Assembly (NCBI GenBank): GCA_036250225.1
Contig: JAPZLL010000007.1
Coordinates: forward strand, 496,001-560,000
Source of the DNA: Cercophora sp. LCS_1
Taxonomy: Eukaryota; Ascomycota; Sordariomycetes; Sordariales; Lasiosphaeriaceae
DNA: 64,000 nucleotides
Reading direction: 5' to 3'
Below the pieces are notes generated by a model. The model worked only from the letters and a program-made list of their open reading frames with translations. It was not told where the DNA came from and made no database searches. Below are positions 20,606 to 31,897 of this stretch, one piece after another. How positions within the stretch are numbered: position 1 is the first letter of the stretch; each line of letters starts with the position of its first letter. A program made the position numbers and the translations under genes.

Positions 20606-22257
20606 AGGTCCGTCGACTCAGCCATGGGTTCCTTGAGATGGACTCGTGAAGAAGACCCAGACTTCACGATCGAGACGCTCCCATTTTCGGGTGGTGAGCC
20701 GGCCCAAGACGCTGACGGCTAACCTAAGCGGAACCGTGAGCTGGCTGGAAAAGCTATTTGATGCAGATAGATAAGGTGGGCAGGTATGCAAGTGGGTGAC
20801 AGAAAGACGAGTCATACGAAACCATTATTGGCGCTTGAACTAGTTCAACCTAGTTATCTCCTTTAGAAATACCCGTAATAAAATACTCAGGGCCTTCAAA
20901 CCGGTATTCAGAGTCTCTGTGAAGACTTCTGGTTTGTTTGATGACACCTCGACAAGAGAGGAAATTGTCGTCTGGACGTCTTGGTGGCTCGTTTTTTCAA
21001 TTTTTTTCAATTTTTTTTTTCATCGCCAACCTGGGTGACACTATGCCACCAACTTCGTCAAGGCAGCGTGGGAGAACTGCACTCCACAAGACGGTACGGC
21101 GCAGTTCCTGTCCTCTATCCCGGCGCTTGGAACCTCTTATTACGAGAGGCACTTCGCTTTGGAGGTTCAATCAAGCTCCCTCGATCACACTCTGGTGGGC
21201 AGCCAATACCGGCGCTACCCTATAGCTTCATCCCTTATCGGGCTAAATTCCCAAGCATTCCATTTTTGGCTGCGGTCCAACTTAAGAACCACGCAGGCTT
21301 GGCTCTTGGCGCGTTGCCTTGCGAGTGTCCCCATCCCATTTTCTGCGAAGAGGCGAATTTTGCCCATCTTTCTTGGTTCCCGATTCTATTTCGGTCCTTC
21401 TTTGTTCTTTTGTTTCGGCAGACGGGTTGCAACATGGCAGTTTTTGTCTCGAGTCCTTTTTGTGTGGTCACTGCCGTGACCGAACTCGACCTGTAGCATG
21501 CGGTAGCGATGGCGCATCGTAAATGTGACGTGCCGCTGATATCCATCGAGTCTCAGCCAGCCCTGGACCGTCTGATGGCGATTGATTAGGCTACAGCAAA
21601 GTCCCCGGCGCCATGTGTGGCACATTGCCCCAACTTCGAGCAGAATCCTGGGGAAACACACACACAGCAATTACGGACAGCAAGACGGACGGACACGCGG
21701 GATGGATGAGCGGGGATTACAAAAATCCTTCTGGGACGTTCGGGCCCGCGCGACGGTTCGCTCGCGTCTCCGTGGCGCAGACAAATTCCGTTCTTGTTGT
21801 CCGCCGTCTTACATGCATATCGGTAGAGCGCAGCCCAGCCAATGCGCGTGCGCCCCCAAGACAATCCTTCAGCATGTTCGGCTCCTTGTGCCCAGCGCTG
21901 CGGAAAGTGCTGCGCAGTGCTGAGCTGCCGGTTCAGCTTCGCTGCTGTTCGTTGATCCCCGACCCGTGCTAACCGGTCCGTACCTTTCACCGTCCACATG
22001 GCGCCGCGCCGTCGCCGCATGGGCGAGCGGGACAGTCAGTTGTGGTGGTGGTGGCGGCCGCAGCCCTACCCAAACAAGCCATGGGGATTATAAACCGTCA
22101 TTTCCTCCTCTCGGGCCCGACCTCGCGTTTCTTTCATTCATTGTCGTGTGTTCTTCAAACTCGACAGCGGGACCTTGATCTCTCTTTTTCTCTTGTCAAG
22201 TGAGAGACAGTTTCTTGTCTTTTCATCCCCAATTCTCTTCTCCCCAGACTGCCCACC
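20606..22257. other. Gene-poor 1.65 kb, no gene supported
   Basis: Downstream of the decayed gene. Related-looking coding character continues weakly for about 100 bp past the stop at 20603. After that there are only overlapping shadow frames and T-rich runs (about 20994-21021). The last 200 bp are pyrimidine-rich, typical of the leader of the gene at 22258. Confidence 0.45.
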
Positions 22258-23064
22258 ATGAGTTCCCAAGGGTCATTACTAAAGTACATTTACGTTGTGC
22301 TGGGGTTGTACGTGGCAGACGGCATCATCTCGCTCAGTTTCCTGTCGTCCATGGTGGCATGGCTCCAAAAGTCGGGGGGCGCCGGCCCATTCACCATCAG
22401 CTACCCTGAGGGATCAACATTTTTGATGAGCGGCGAGCCTGAGAAGCTTTTGACGAACCACGGACACGTAACAAACGGCGCCGGCGGGACAGCCGTCGTC
22501 CTCGTTGGCTTTGGCGGTCTCATTGCCCTCCTCCTCGAGAACAAGTCAAGGAACAAGGTAAAACGCCTTCACCCGCATTCTCAGTCTCAGACGCTAACCT
22601 CGCGCTATCAGTATGGCAAATCCTCGGGCGCGTTCACCGCATGGACCGTCATGGTCATCCTCAGCACGCTCCTCACCCTCACGGCGCTCATCTACACCTT
22701 CGTCCTGCAGTCCAAGACCGGCAAGCAGGTCATCGACCTGGCCGAGGCCCTACGGACCGCCTTCCCGGCCAAGTACGACGTCGACAGCTGGACGCCCGAG
22801 AACTGGTACAAGGAGGTTCTCAACCTTCCCCTGACCAACGCGTGGGAGCGCCGATGGATTTCCTACAACCTCCGCATCATGCGCGGGTGGAAGTACAACC
22901 TCATCGCTCTCTTCGTCGTGGGCTTCATCCTCTCGACTCTTGTCATTGTCGAGCAGCTGCGCATTCGGAAATCACGGATCCAGTACAGCCGCGCAGCCTC
23001 GGGCAACGTTTACGATGAGCAAAAGTACGGAGGGTCAACTGCTTACGGAGGGGCGAATGCTTGA
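22258..23064 (+). CDS. Four-helix membrane protein, unknown function
   Basis: Model join(22258..22557, 22612..23064), 250 aa. Four hydrophobic segments are visible: about residues 9-33 (IYVVLGLYVADGIISLSFL), 77-95 (AVVLVGFGGLIALLL), 106-130 (WTVMVILSTLLTLTALIYTFVL) and about 200-220 (LIALFVVGFILSTLVIVEQ). A loop of about 65 residues (EALRTAFPAKYDVDSWTPENWYKEVLNLP) lies between helices 3 and 4. The short C-terminal tail is Tyr/Gly-rich. The ATG lies in a good context (CCCACCATG). The 54-bp intron (GTAAAA donor, ATCAG acceptor) has no stop and is a multiple of three, so retention would add 18 residues; I favour splicing because the insert (VKRLHPHSQSQT) is unlike the rest. No family recognised beyond conserved fungal membrane protein. 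Confidence 0.75.
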   Translation: MSSQGSLLKYIYVVLGLYVADGIISLSFLSSMVAWLQKSGGAGPFTISYPEGSTFLMSGEPEKLLTNHGHVTNGAGGTAVVLVGFGGLIALLLENKSRNKVKRLHPHSQSQTLTSRYQYGKSSGAFTAWTVMVILSTLLTLTALIYTFVLQSKTGKQVIDLAEALRTAFPAKYDVDSWTPENWYKEVLNLPLTNAWERRWISYNLRIMRGWKYNLIALFVVGFILSTLVIVEQLRIRKSRIQYSRAASGNVYDEQKYGGSTAYGGANA

Positions 23065-23705
23065 CGTAATAATGACTGGATAGGTAGTGAGACGCATGTA
23101 TGGAAATGTGCAAGGGCTTACATGTGAGATCGGACATGATGCTGCTTGTCAGTCTATTGGTCTGATGACTCTTTTCGGGGTTGGGGGACGTGTTTTTTTT
23201 TGGGCGAAAGAACTCCATCATACCACGGCGAAGGCGACGGGGCGGTTTTGGTTGCATCCTGCATTAGAAGCGATGGTCAAAATGATATCCCATGCAACGA
23301 CGCACATGCAAATGCGTCAAGACAAACAAAATCCGGGTCAATTTCGTGTTGGATACTATTCTTGCTGAGGCCGTGTCTGCAGTGTGACTTGAGATGCACG
23401 CCCACCACCTGCGTTACCGGGGTGTTTGATGATATGCGTCAAACGCAACCGCGATAAGCCAAGCCAAGCCAAGCCAAGAACACTAACGTCATCATCCCCA
23501 GAGGTACCCAAACGATCGCTACCTCTCCTCGCAATCCCCACCCCCATACCTTTACGATACCTATACCCTACCCAACCCAACCATACCTGTTTTTTTTTTC
23601 TTGCCTATACCTGTACCTACCCCCGATATTCATCCCACACTCAACTGCCCGTCACCTCATTTTCTGGCACGCCATCCCAGCATTTGGACGGTTCCCGAAC
23701 CAAAC
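23065..23705. other. Intergenic with short tandem repeat and pyrimidine leader
   Basis: Contains about four copies of AAGCC (23456..23477), then a TACC/TATACC-rich pyrimidine leader (23530-23640) before the next ATG. No gene seen. Confidence 0.5.
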
Positions 23706-24425
23706 ATGTCCGCCCCAACAACCCGCCTCCGGAAAACCTTCCGCTACAACTCCTCCCCCTCCCCCTCCGACGACGAATCCGAAGAATTCCTAGACGAAAC
23801 AGAACAAGAATCCCTAATCACCTCCCTGACCGCCCAAAACGCGCACCGCAACGCCCAATTCCGCCTCGCCCTCCTCTGTCTCCCTGGGCTGTCGTCGCTT
23901 CCGTACATTCTCGGTCTGTTCCATCGCGCCACGTCGCTTGTTTCCTTGCTAGCGCTTTCATCGCTTGCTGCGACGGGGTGGTTGCTTTGGGTGTTGCCGG
24001 CTACTGTCACTGGTATTGGGGTTGTTGACGGGTATTATCAGACAAATGGGAGGAGGTTGTCGGCTAGGTCTGGTTCTGGCTCGGGGATGGGGATGGGGAT
24101 GGGGATGGGGCTAGGGATGGGGAGGAGGTTATCTGGGTCGGGGATGGGGGGGATATTAGGCGGGGAGGGAATGAGGGGAGCGAGATCGCCCATGGTCAAG
24201 CATCTGCCTTGGCTGAATGTGGTTCTTGCTGTTGTGGTCGCGGTGGCGGGGTACTTGAATTATAGGATGGTGGGGGGTTACGAAGGGGTTGTGGCGGGGA
24301 TGGCGGGACTGGGGTATTTGCCTGTGGTGAACTGCGTCGTGGTGATTGTGGCCAAGATGATGATGGCCGGTGTTGATCCTGAGGCCGAGTTGAACGGGTT
24401 GAGGTATGGGTATAAAGGGGCTTGA
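23706..24425 (+). CDS. Multi-pass membrane protein with Gly-Met repeat, unknown function
   Basis: Single exon, 239 aa. The hydrophilic N-terminus has an acidic Ser/Glu/Asp stretch (PSPSDDESEEFLDETEQ). Two hydrophobic segments follow at about residues 55-105 (LALLCLPGLSSLPYILGLF and VSLLALSSLAATGWLLWVL). A loop holds an almost perfect Gly-Met repeat at about 125-135, flanked by SGSG and Arg pairs. Two further helices follow (WLNVVLAVVVAVAGYLNY and LGYLPVVNCVVVIVAKMMM). It ends in DPEAELNGLRYGYKGA, which looks conserved and cytosolic. The repeat is encoded by GGGGAT units. The ATG at 23706 precedes a Ser/Thr-rich start. No signal peptide and no family recognised. Convergent with nuc-2, 229 bp apart. 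Confidence 0.75.
   Translation: MSAPTTRLRKTFRYNSSPSPSDDESEEFLDETEQESLITSLTAQNAHRNAQFRLALLCLPGLSSLPYILGLFHRATSLVSLLALSSLAATGWLLWVLPATVTGIGVVDGYYQTNGRRLSARSGSGSGMGMGMGMGLGMGRRLSGSGMGGILGGEGMRGARSPMVKHLPWLNVVLAVVVAVAGYLNYRMVGGYEGVVAGMAGLGYLPVVNCVVVIVAKMMMAGVDPEAELNGLRYGYKGA
24083..24122 (+). repeat. G-rich GGGGAT tandem repeat inside a coding region
   Basis: Five GGGG runs spaced by AT or short spacers, in frame, encoding alternating Gly and Met. On the coding strand this satisfies a canonical G-quadruplex pattern (four or more G-runs of at least 3 with loops of 2-5). Confidence 0.85.
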
Positions 24426-24654
24426 CAGGGATTGTTCTCGATATGGATCGGTTTGGGCTATCGAGTGGGAGTGTTGCGGGCTCGTAGGATATGGACGGTG
24501 TCTTGATTATGCTTGGGTGTTATGGAAAACTGGTCTGCAATGATACCCCTATTTTATTCTTTGAACGAAACTCTACCATCTACCAGGTATCATGCTCCCT
24601 ACCCAATCATGGCTGGTGCCTCCCATGCCGTAGCCCCATTTATCATGTCTGCCA

Positions 24655-27600
24655 TCAAACGTCGATGCTCTCGTTAAATCTCAAAACCCCATCTCTCTTC
24701 AGCAAGCCGTCCACGCCCTTGGGCATTCTTGGAAACGGATCCGCGAGCGGGTTGAACTCGGGTTGTTTGTCCCCCGACTTGTCCACCACCAACGCTAACC
24801 CATGGCTCTTGATAGCATCCACCAACGCCGGCACCATGTCCTGGTCCTGTCAGCATCTTTCAGTGGCGCGCGATGTTGGATAACTTACCAACAGCCTCGA
24901 ACAGCAAATCAGCCCCATAAAGTTGTTGCTCTGTGCCGTCCTCACGGCGTCCTTGATCGAGATCTCTCTCTTGCCGCTGCTCTCCACCAACCCAGGGGCA
25001 TCCCAATTTAGCCTTCCCAAATCATTGCATAAAAACACTGGGAAATTGGGCTGCTTCCAGTTCAGCGCCGTGCACAGACTGGGGTTATACGAGCTAAACA
25101 CCACCGCTCGGACAGCAGTCATACTCTGCGCCCGTTGTTCCCTAGCGTGGTCAAACACAATAGTAAGAAGAGCATCGACAAAAGCGTTGATGTCCGCACT
25201 CGGACCCAGACCGAGAGCGCGCTCCTCTTCGGGTGTGGGGTACAAGACTTGGATGTTGACATGCATCCCTTTGGGCAGCAGCCTGAGTGCGTCGTGAAGG
25301 GTAATACCGGCCGTAGCGAGGATCCTATGGATATCTGCGATCCTGCCGGGAGGGAACGATGGCAGGGCAGCGAGCTCGGCCTCATTTCGGGTCGGGGCGG
25401 TGACGGTGCTGAACTGCTGGAAGGTGAGACGGGAGATGGGGACCTGAATGGCACCACACGTAATTGTCCACTGCGGCCAGAGGACGGGAACTCCATCGCT
25501 CGTGTGCTGGACGTAGACGCGGACAAAGTCGCCCGACAAGCTGGACCCGGTGACAAAGGTGCTAGTGTTGGTATCAAACTGGCTGGTGGCTTTCCAGTAT
25601 GTCTCAAAATCCGTAATCTCAAGCGGTTTTCCTTGAAACGGCTTGATTACCTGGGTGTGGAAACTGATCTGGCCAATCGCGCGGAGCCGAGGGTCGAAAA
25701 GAGGGAGGCAGCAGCTGGCCGAACTGCTCAGCAACGCCCGGAAGGTATTGGGAAGGGCCACCGTCTTGGCAATGACCTTGGCTCCGTATGCAGGGAACAC
25801 GTCAAAGTCGAGAGTAAAGGACTCGAGATTGTCGACCTGGAAGGAAACAAGCCGGGTATCTTCCTGGAAGGGAAGCATGATGTTCTTGGGGATGAGGTCT
25901 GAGACCTTGGATGATATCGTGAGGCGGGCGGCCGGGTATTTGCTGTTATGGAAGAAAACCAGCGGTTGGTCGCCGTTCTGCCCAAAGTTGATCTGCACAA
26001 CGGTCTTTGTGTCGAGGAAGTTGTGCCCGTACCGCCGCAGCGGGATGATAGGGGGTGGAAGCTCGAGTATCGGAATAGCATCCGGGTCGAGGGACATGGG
26101 CATTGTCGCGCTGCTGCTGCCCAGGGGTGGCAGGGCGCTAGAAATCTGCATCGGCATCGGGCTCGCTGTCTTGCCCTTGTTGAAGGGCGTAAGAAGCTGC
26201 ATGCACTCCAGGTGGCCTTCCCAGGCGGCATAGTACATGGCTGGAAGATCCTTTTCGTCCAAGATGTTGGGGTCTGCTCCCACCTCCAACAAAGCCCGAA
26301 GACAGGGGACATTTCCTTCGCTTGCCGCGTGAACAAGTGGTGTCCAGCCATAGAGTTTGTCCACTTGGTCGAGGTCTGCTCCATACTGTTTGAGAAGAAG
26401 AAGCAGTGCTGGCGTTTGCCCCGATCTTGCGACTAAGTGCTGCGGGTACAAGCCCTCGGCATCGGGTAGGATTTGAGCATTGTGCTTGAGGAGCAGCTCG
26501 GCAATGGCAGCCTCGCCCCGCTCGCAGGCAAGATTGAGAGGGACGTGATCAGTGTCTGTCACGGGATCTAACCTGGCAGATCTATCAATGAGCCGTTCTA
26601 CGCAGGTGTAGTGCCCATGCACAATTGCATGAATAAGGGGCGTGAAGTTATCATGGTCGATAATGTTGATGGCTTCGGGGGCAACTTGTCTCGAATGAGT
26701 ATACTCCTACAGGCGGCGGGAAAACACTTACTAGAAAGAAGGGAGTCAATCATCTCCAAGCGGCCATGCACGCTGGCGTAGTGCAATGGGGTCCGTCCAT
26801 AGACATCGGTCCTCTGTACAGCAACTCCCTTGGACAGTCCGTATTCCAAGACAAATGAGTTGCCGTAGATGGCGGCTTGATGTAAACAATTCCTCTCGTT
26901 GATGTCATCCTCGGATTGGATGTCCACTAATCCCGTTTCCAGCAGTACTTGGAGAGCCGCGAGGTGCCCTTCGCTGATGGATGCAAGAAAAGTACGGGTG
27001 ACACGCTCCATAAGAGAGATATCCATGGCGCTGTTCGGCTCAGCGGCGGCTCTCATCCGTCCAAGCAAGTCACGCAGTTGGTCCAGCCCTCCAGACAAAA
27101 CTGTGTCCAAGAGCAGCGTATCAGCATCCCCTTCGTCGGTGCCGAGCAGATTCTGGCTGCTGACAGTGTGATCAGGCCGTCCTTCAAACGTCACGCTGTC
27201 GCCGTCGGCCCAGGCACCCAATTCCTGCAAACTGGTAGTTGCCTGGTCCGAGAGCTCGCTGATGACGGTAGCGTTGAAAAATGGCTGGACTTCGACAGCT
27301 CTTGCCAGGTACAACTCCTTTGTCTTTGACTTTGATGTCTTATCCCATTTCTTGAGAATCTTGGAAAAGGCTGTGCCATTAATCTCAACAAACTGTTGGA
27401 GTTTGTTTAGGTCGTTGGCGAACTGTTGGAATCCCTCCTGAAGCGTCGTGAACTTAGCAGACCTTCGGGAGATTCCATGGCTTCGCGAGCGCAGGACCTT
27501 TTTCTTGTCGAGAAGCGTTTTGAGCCGGATTTTGAGCTGCAATTGTCAGCGCGCATGGCAGGTGAAAGATTCGGTAGTTCAAACCTCGGCCTCTTTTTGC

Positions 27601-28089
27601 AGGTAGAAAGCATTGACTTTCTCCAACTCTCGTTCCTGGAACGCATTACTATCTCCTGTGTGCCCAGGAATCAACAGCAGTTACCAGTTGGAAGAAGAAA
27701 GTGGCCTTGTTGGCCTGTAGGGCCGCCTGTGAATCAAGCGTCTCTAACGGCCTCTGAACGTCGTTCTGAGAGAGAAGGACGGGTGTGGCGGAGAGTTTCT
27801 TGATAAGCTGTTTACAGAGTGTCAGTGCCACCTCTTCGTGTATCTCTGCCATATTGTCGGGTTTCTCCCGAGTCTGTGCTCGGTATACGAAGCCGCAGTA
27901 TGGTACCAAGCACTAAAAGCCGAGAGGAACTTACCTTCTTGAGAGCCTTGTAATTCACGAAGCTGGCAGAGTACTCGGGAACCTCGAGCTGCCGCTTCTG
28001 AATCTGTTTACCGAACTTCCTGTATAAAAGCTAAGCAGCTGCATGGCGAAGAAACAAGCCACCATGAGGTAATAACAAGTCACTTACAT
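24655..28089 (-). CDS. nuc-2: Phosphate regulator NUC-2/Pho81 (SPX-ankyrin-GDPD-like)
   Basis: Model complement(join(24655..24846, 24889..26684, 26732..27536, 27585..27635, 27685..27807, 27935..28019, 28088..28089)), 1017 aa. NUC-2/Pho81 senses phosphate state (inositol pyrophosphates via SPX) and inhibits the Pho80-Pho85 type cyclin-CDK (PREG-PGOV in Neurospora). Order: an SPX domain at residues 1-150 (MKFGKQIQKRQLEVPEYSA, VNYKALKKLIKKLS, FFFQLERELEKVNAFYLQKEAE). Next a block of ankyrin repeats at about 250-450 (GRTPLHYASVHGRLEMI, FTPLIHAIVHGHYTCVERL, GWTPLVHAASEGNVPCLRALLEVGADPN). Then a C-terminal region ending in a degenerate GDPD-like part (MTAVRAVVFSSYNPSLCTALNW onward). The first intron interrupts the start codon (AT|G). 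Exon phases and junction residues all agree. Confidence 0.92.
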
Positions 28090-29549
28090 GGTGAGGCGTG
28101 GAGGCCGTTGGGGCCTTGGTGCTCAGTCCAATCAGATATTTGGACAGGCGTGGGAGATGACGATGGCTACATGCAGGTCCAAGGAGTCGTTAGCGAGCGT
28201 CGGTAGCTTTTCTGCAACGGTTGCTTGGGGTGAGTGCGCTGCGAGATCAACGCTGACAGGCTGGAAATGCGGAAGACTGAGACTCCTTGCGGACGCACGT
28301 GGGGTTTGTGCCCAGTGTAGTGTGACTTGTCCAACTTGAAATCCAGTTGTCACAACGCTGATTCAGCGCTGGGAGATGGGTTCAAACGAGGGTATGGACT
28401 TGATTTCAGAATAAGCGAGGGTGATGAGTTGCAAGAAGGAGAGCTCTTGGAATGGGGGCTGCTACGTAGTAAAGACTCGGGCTCACTTACACGGACGGTG
28501 CGAATACCGGCGGGCAGGTGATGTCTTGCTTTTCGTGCGTGGTACTCGGTGACGGGGTCAAGCCTGCGTGGGGGTCAGTATTCCCGCGGGACGTGATGAA
28601 CGAACGACGGCACTTTGGATGGGCAACAATGACACACACGTTGGGGGTCCAGACGTTCTGCGCGGGCCGCCCTCCTGCGGTTGAACCTGATTCGGGTGGT
28701 AGGCCGTGCTCTGTACCCTGCAACAGGGCAGAAGAACCGGAAATGCGGGGAGGGCCGGGTCGGAAGGTTGTTGTCGAGAGGATGCTACAGCGCCCCTTTG
28801 TTGTCCTCGAGCAAAAAATGGTGGTTGATGGACAGGTCGGATAAGGGCTTTGGTCCACGCTCCGTTCACCCTGGATCTGCCGACCCGGTAAACCTGCACT
28901 AACCGGTACAACGTGCGGCGAGGGCCAGGAATTGCTAAAGAGTACACTGTTGCTAGCTGCCTATCTCCCAGCTCTGGCAGGTGAATTCTCGGGCAGCGGC
29001 AATGATGTCGGATTGCCTAAAGCGGTGTTTTCACGCAGCGTCAGCTCTGTTGCACGATACGGGGCGGATCGCCAGCCGACATAGGAGGAATCCAAACGGG
29101 TCAAGTATCCGCCGTGCTGGGATTTCTTCGCTCTCTCACGAGACCTGAAGACGCAAAGCCGAAGGAAGCATATCGAACATCAAACAATGCTGCTCAGTAC
29201 CAACAAGCCAATAAGAAGCCGGATTTTAGCCATGTGCTTTCTTGACTCGATGCGCAAGGCTGACGGAAGCCCAGATCAAATCGCTGCTGCAGACATGGGC
29301 GGGGCATCTTGCCTGCCCCACTGGTTAGCTTGCCGTTCTTGGCGCTACGTCGAGGGGTAGTGCATGAGCTCCGAGGTCAACTGAACTGCATTGCTCTTGC
29401 CCTGTTCAGCTGCTGATAACCTAAAGTGCTACAGAAATCCTCCCACAATCCACTGGGGTATGGTTCCATAGCGTGTGCTCGAGCCCAAAATACCTGGCGT
29501 GCAGATGGAGAATGACTAAGGGGAAGGGGACATCGCCATATCCCAGACA
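28090..29549. other. 1.46 kb upstream of nuc-2, no gene seen
   Basis: Lies between the first (two-base) coding piece of nuc-2 and the stop of the CUE-protein gene. Only shadow frames were found. It must hold the nuc-2 promoter and untranslated leader and the CUE-gene 3' UTR. Confidence 0.5.
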
Positions 29550-31040
29550 TCACTTGCTTGCCCCGGCTTTCGACTTGTCGTCGACCAGTGTATCCGCCAT
29601 GGCGTCTGCCGTCGCCTTTCTGAGTGCTTCGTTCTGGTCCTCCAATTTGGTGTCCTTCTTGTCCTTGACCTCCCGTTCATCGTCACTGTCACCAAGGCTG
29701 AACGGGTCGTTCTCGGCAATTGGGCTTGGCTCAACCGTTGACAGCGGTTGCCACTTGCTTGCTTTGCCAGACGCCGCCGGAGCGGCATTCTTGGACGAGT
29801 CTCTAGGGTTGAGCTTCGGCGATGCGTCATAAGCATCAATGTCCTCGACTGTTTCCGCAAAGGCAACCCTCCTTCCGTCGTTCGGCTTAGGCGACTTTGA
29901 CGGCGGAGGGGGCTTGAAAAGGTTCGGGTTGCTATAGCCGCCGGGTCGTTGGGGTTGGATAGGGGCTACCGCTTGGTCAGTTTTTGGCATGGCTTTGGCT
30001 CCAGTACACTTACTACCATCGCTCCTGAACTTCATGCCAGCAAAGTCGTCGCTCAGAAGTTCTGGGTCGGCATCATAGCGATCATAATCGGCACTTCTCC
30101 GGGTCTGATCGCGAGTCGGCCTGCCCATAAACGAGCTGCTTCCTTGAGCGCGTCGCTCGTCTTCGTCCTCCAATCCTTCGTCAAACTTCTTCTTCAAAGT
30201 TGTAAACCACTCGTTGACCTTGGACTGCGTCTCAACAAAACCCTTACGCAAGCTCTCCTTAATCACGGGAAGATCATCGTCGATGAAGCTGTGTTCCCGA
30301 TCATCGTACAACTCATTTGGCTTGAGTCCCGTTTGTTGCCTGCCGCGAGGCACGCCGGGGGCTCTGTTGGAAGTCCTAGCTTCGTATGCACCAACATTCT
30401 CGTAGTGTTCTGCCAGCCGGCGCGCATATTCCTCGTCAGCCAGGAGCTGCGACTGAGCGGTCGATGTCGGGCCTACAGGCTCGGCAGCCGGTCTCGGGGG
30501 CGGCGGCGGGGGGATGTCATCGTCTTTAACAGCATCGGGGTCTGTCATCTCAAGGAGGGCATTGAACGCCGGCTCGACACTGCCGCGACTGGCCCGCAGG
30601 ACCGCCTTGATGACCGATGGGTCGATGGTGGGGAATGCCTCCTGGAGTGTTTGGAGGTTCCTTTCAGCCTCGGTCACGGGTCGCGGGGGCTTCGGCGGGG
30701 GCACTTCGTCAGAGCCAGAGGTGGGTTTTGAAGCAGCGCCGGTGGTCTTGTTGGTTGTGGAATCATCGGCGCCGAGCACGCCCGCATCCTGAACGTCGTC
30801 GTCGTCCATCTCGAGCGGTCTTGCTGTAGTGGGAGACTCGGGTGCGGGTGCAACAGAGGCTGGCAGGGGGGATTTACCCTGTGGCGGAACAGAAATAGCG
30901 TCAGCGAGATAACACAGAAACCTTCCGACGGCATGTGGTCGCGAGAGGGTTTGAGGCAACGTTTAGGATTCCCAGGTGCCTGCGGGTAAAGTGGAGGTAT
31001 GGGTACGGCGACTTACAGCGGTTTCGGCGGGCGCAGACAT
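29550..31040 (-). CDS. cue5: CUE-domain ubiquitin-binding protein, Cue5-like
   Basis: Model complement(join(29550..30878, 31017..31040)), 450 aa. The CUE domain is at about residues 80-125 (ERNLQTLQEAFPTIDPSVIKAVLRASRGSVEPAFNALLEM), with the family's FP and di-leucine-type positions. Cue5-type proteins bind ubiquitin and Atg8 and deliver aggregates or proteasomes to autophagy. The rest is disordered and proline-rich (PPPKPPRP, PPPPPPRP), with a helix around DDLPVIKESLRKGFVETQSKVNEWFTTLKKKF and an acidic C-terminus. Exon 1 codes only MSAPAETA; its GTAAGT donor and the CGCCACAG acceptor restore GKSPLP. A 42-bp stop-free, in-frame segment (30010..30051; ends estimated) has GTAAGT, an ACTGAC branch and CCAAG ends, so it may be a further intron; splicing would remove 14 residues. 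Assigning it to Cue5 rather than another CUE protein is inference. Confidence 0.82.
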
Positions 31041-31429
31041 CTTGAATCGCTCTATTCCGGTTCTGCAAGATGGCGATCGACTGAAGCTCAAATGCGAAAT
31101 GTGACAAAATGTCAAGAACAGTGACAGCTGGAGAGCGAAATGAGCCAGGGGGTTGATAGCACCAGTGATGCCGTCGCATCTTAGCTGGGGTCGTCGCCGC
31201 ATTACGTCGCCCCTCCACACGCGACCAAGCCACAGCCAAGAGGCTAATCGATAAGGCAGGTAACCCCGCTCAAAGAGCTGCCTTGCGGAAACATCACGAG
31301 GATAGCCAAATGTCTAGCTTCCATTGTGAAAGAGTCTCTACCTCGTGGCAAAAGAAATTGACAGAACCAGAACCCCCCCCGCAGGGTCCTTGCAAAAGCC
31401 GCAAGGACGGGCAAAACTGCAAAAAAAAA

Positions 31430-31503
31430 CTCCCTCGGTAAGGATCGAACTTACAGCCTCCAGATTAACAGTCTGACGCGCTAGCCAATTGCGCCACGAG
31501 GGA
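31430..31503 (-). tRNA. tRNA-Asn (GTT)
   Basis: A 74-nt cloverleaf reads on the minus strand. The 7-bp acceptor TCCCTCG/CGAGGGA has discriminator G. The D-arm is GCGC with loop AATTGGCTA, the anticodon loop CTGTTAA gives GTT, and the T-arm is TTCGATC. No intron. The pol III terminator is the T9 run immediately downstream on the coding strand (31421..31429 read as A on the plus strand). Single dispersed gene between the CUE gene and vps20. Confidence 0.95.
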
Positions 31504-31897
31504 AGAGGACGAACAGCCACTGAGTGCTGGTTGTTGGAGGATCTGCTCCACAACGGGGTTTATGACGACCGAGCATGTTGCCTGCAACCGCTTGCAGGTC
31601 AGCTAGCACAGCATTCAGTTCCACACCAGGTGCTTCATCCTCGACGATCACCAGACCAACTGATACACGACGACGTACGTAGAGCTAATCGAATATTGCA
31701 TACTTTATACCTTCCATATCAGTTTCACAGTGACCCCAATCAACAACGCTCAAAGCTCCCCAGCATCCTCGCCACGCCTTAATCTGTACAGCCCCACGAT
31801 CGCGATAACGAAGTCACCAGTGACGTCTCATCTCTAACATCCCAATCGCAACCTCCCGTCCAACCACCTACCAACCTAATCCCCCCCTTATGCCGCC

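Noticed and set aside
20938..21496. Overlapping plus-strand frames after the decayed genes
   Set aside because: Start within a T-rich tract and have no recognisable segments; could be old decay but nothing supports a gene or transposon.
25135..25902. 255-codon plus-strand frame
   Set aside because: Antisense of nuc-2 exon 6.
29949..30731. 260-codon plus-strand frame
   Set aside because: Antisense of the CUE-domain gene; no independent domain.
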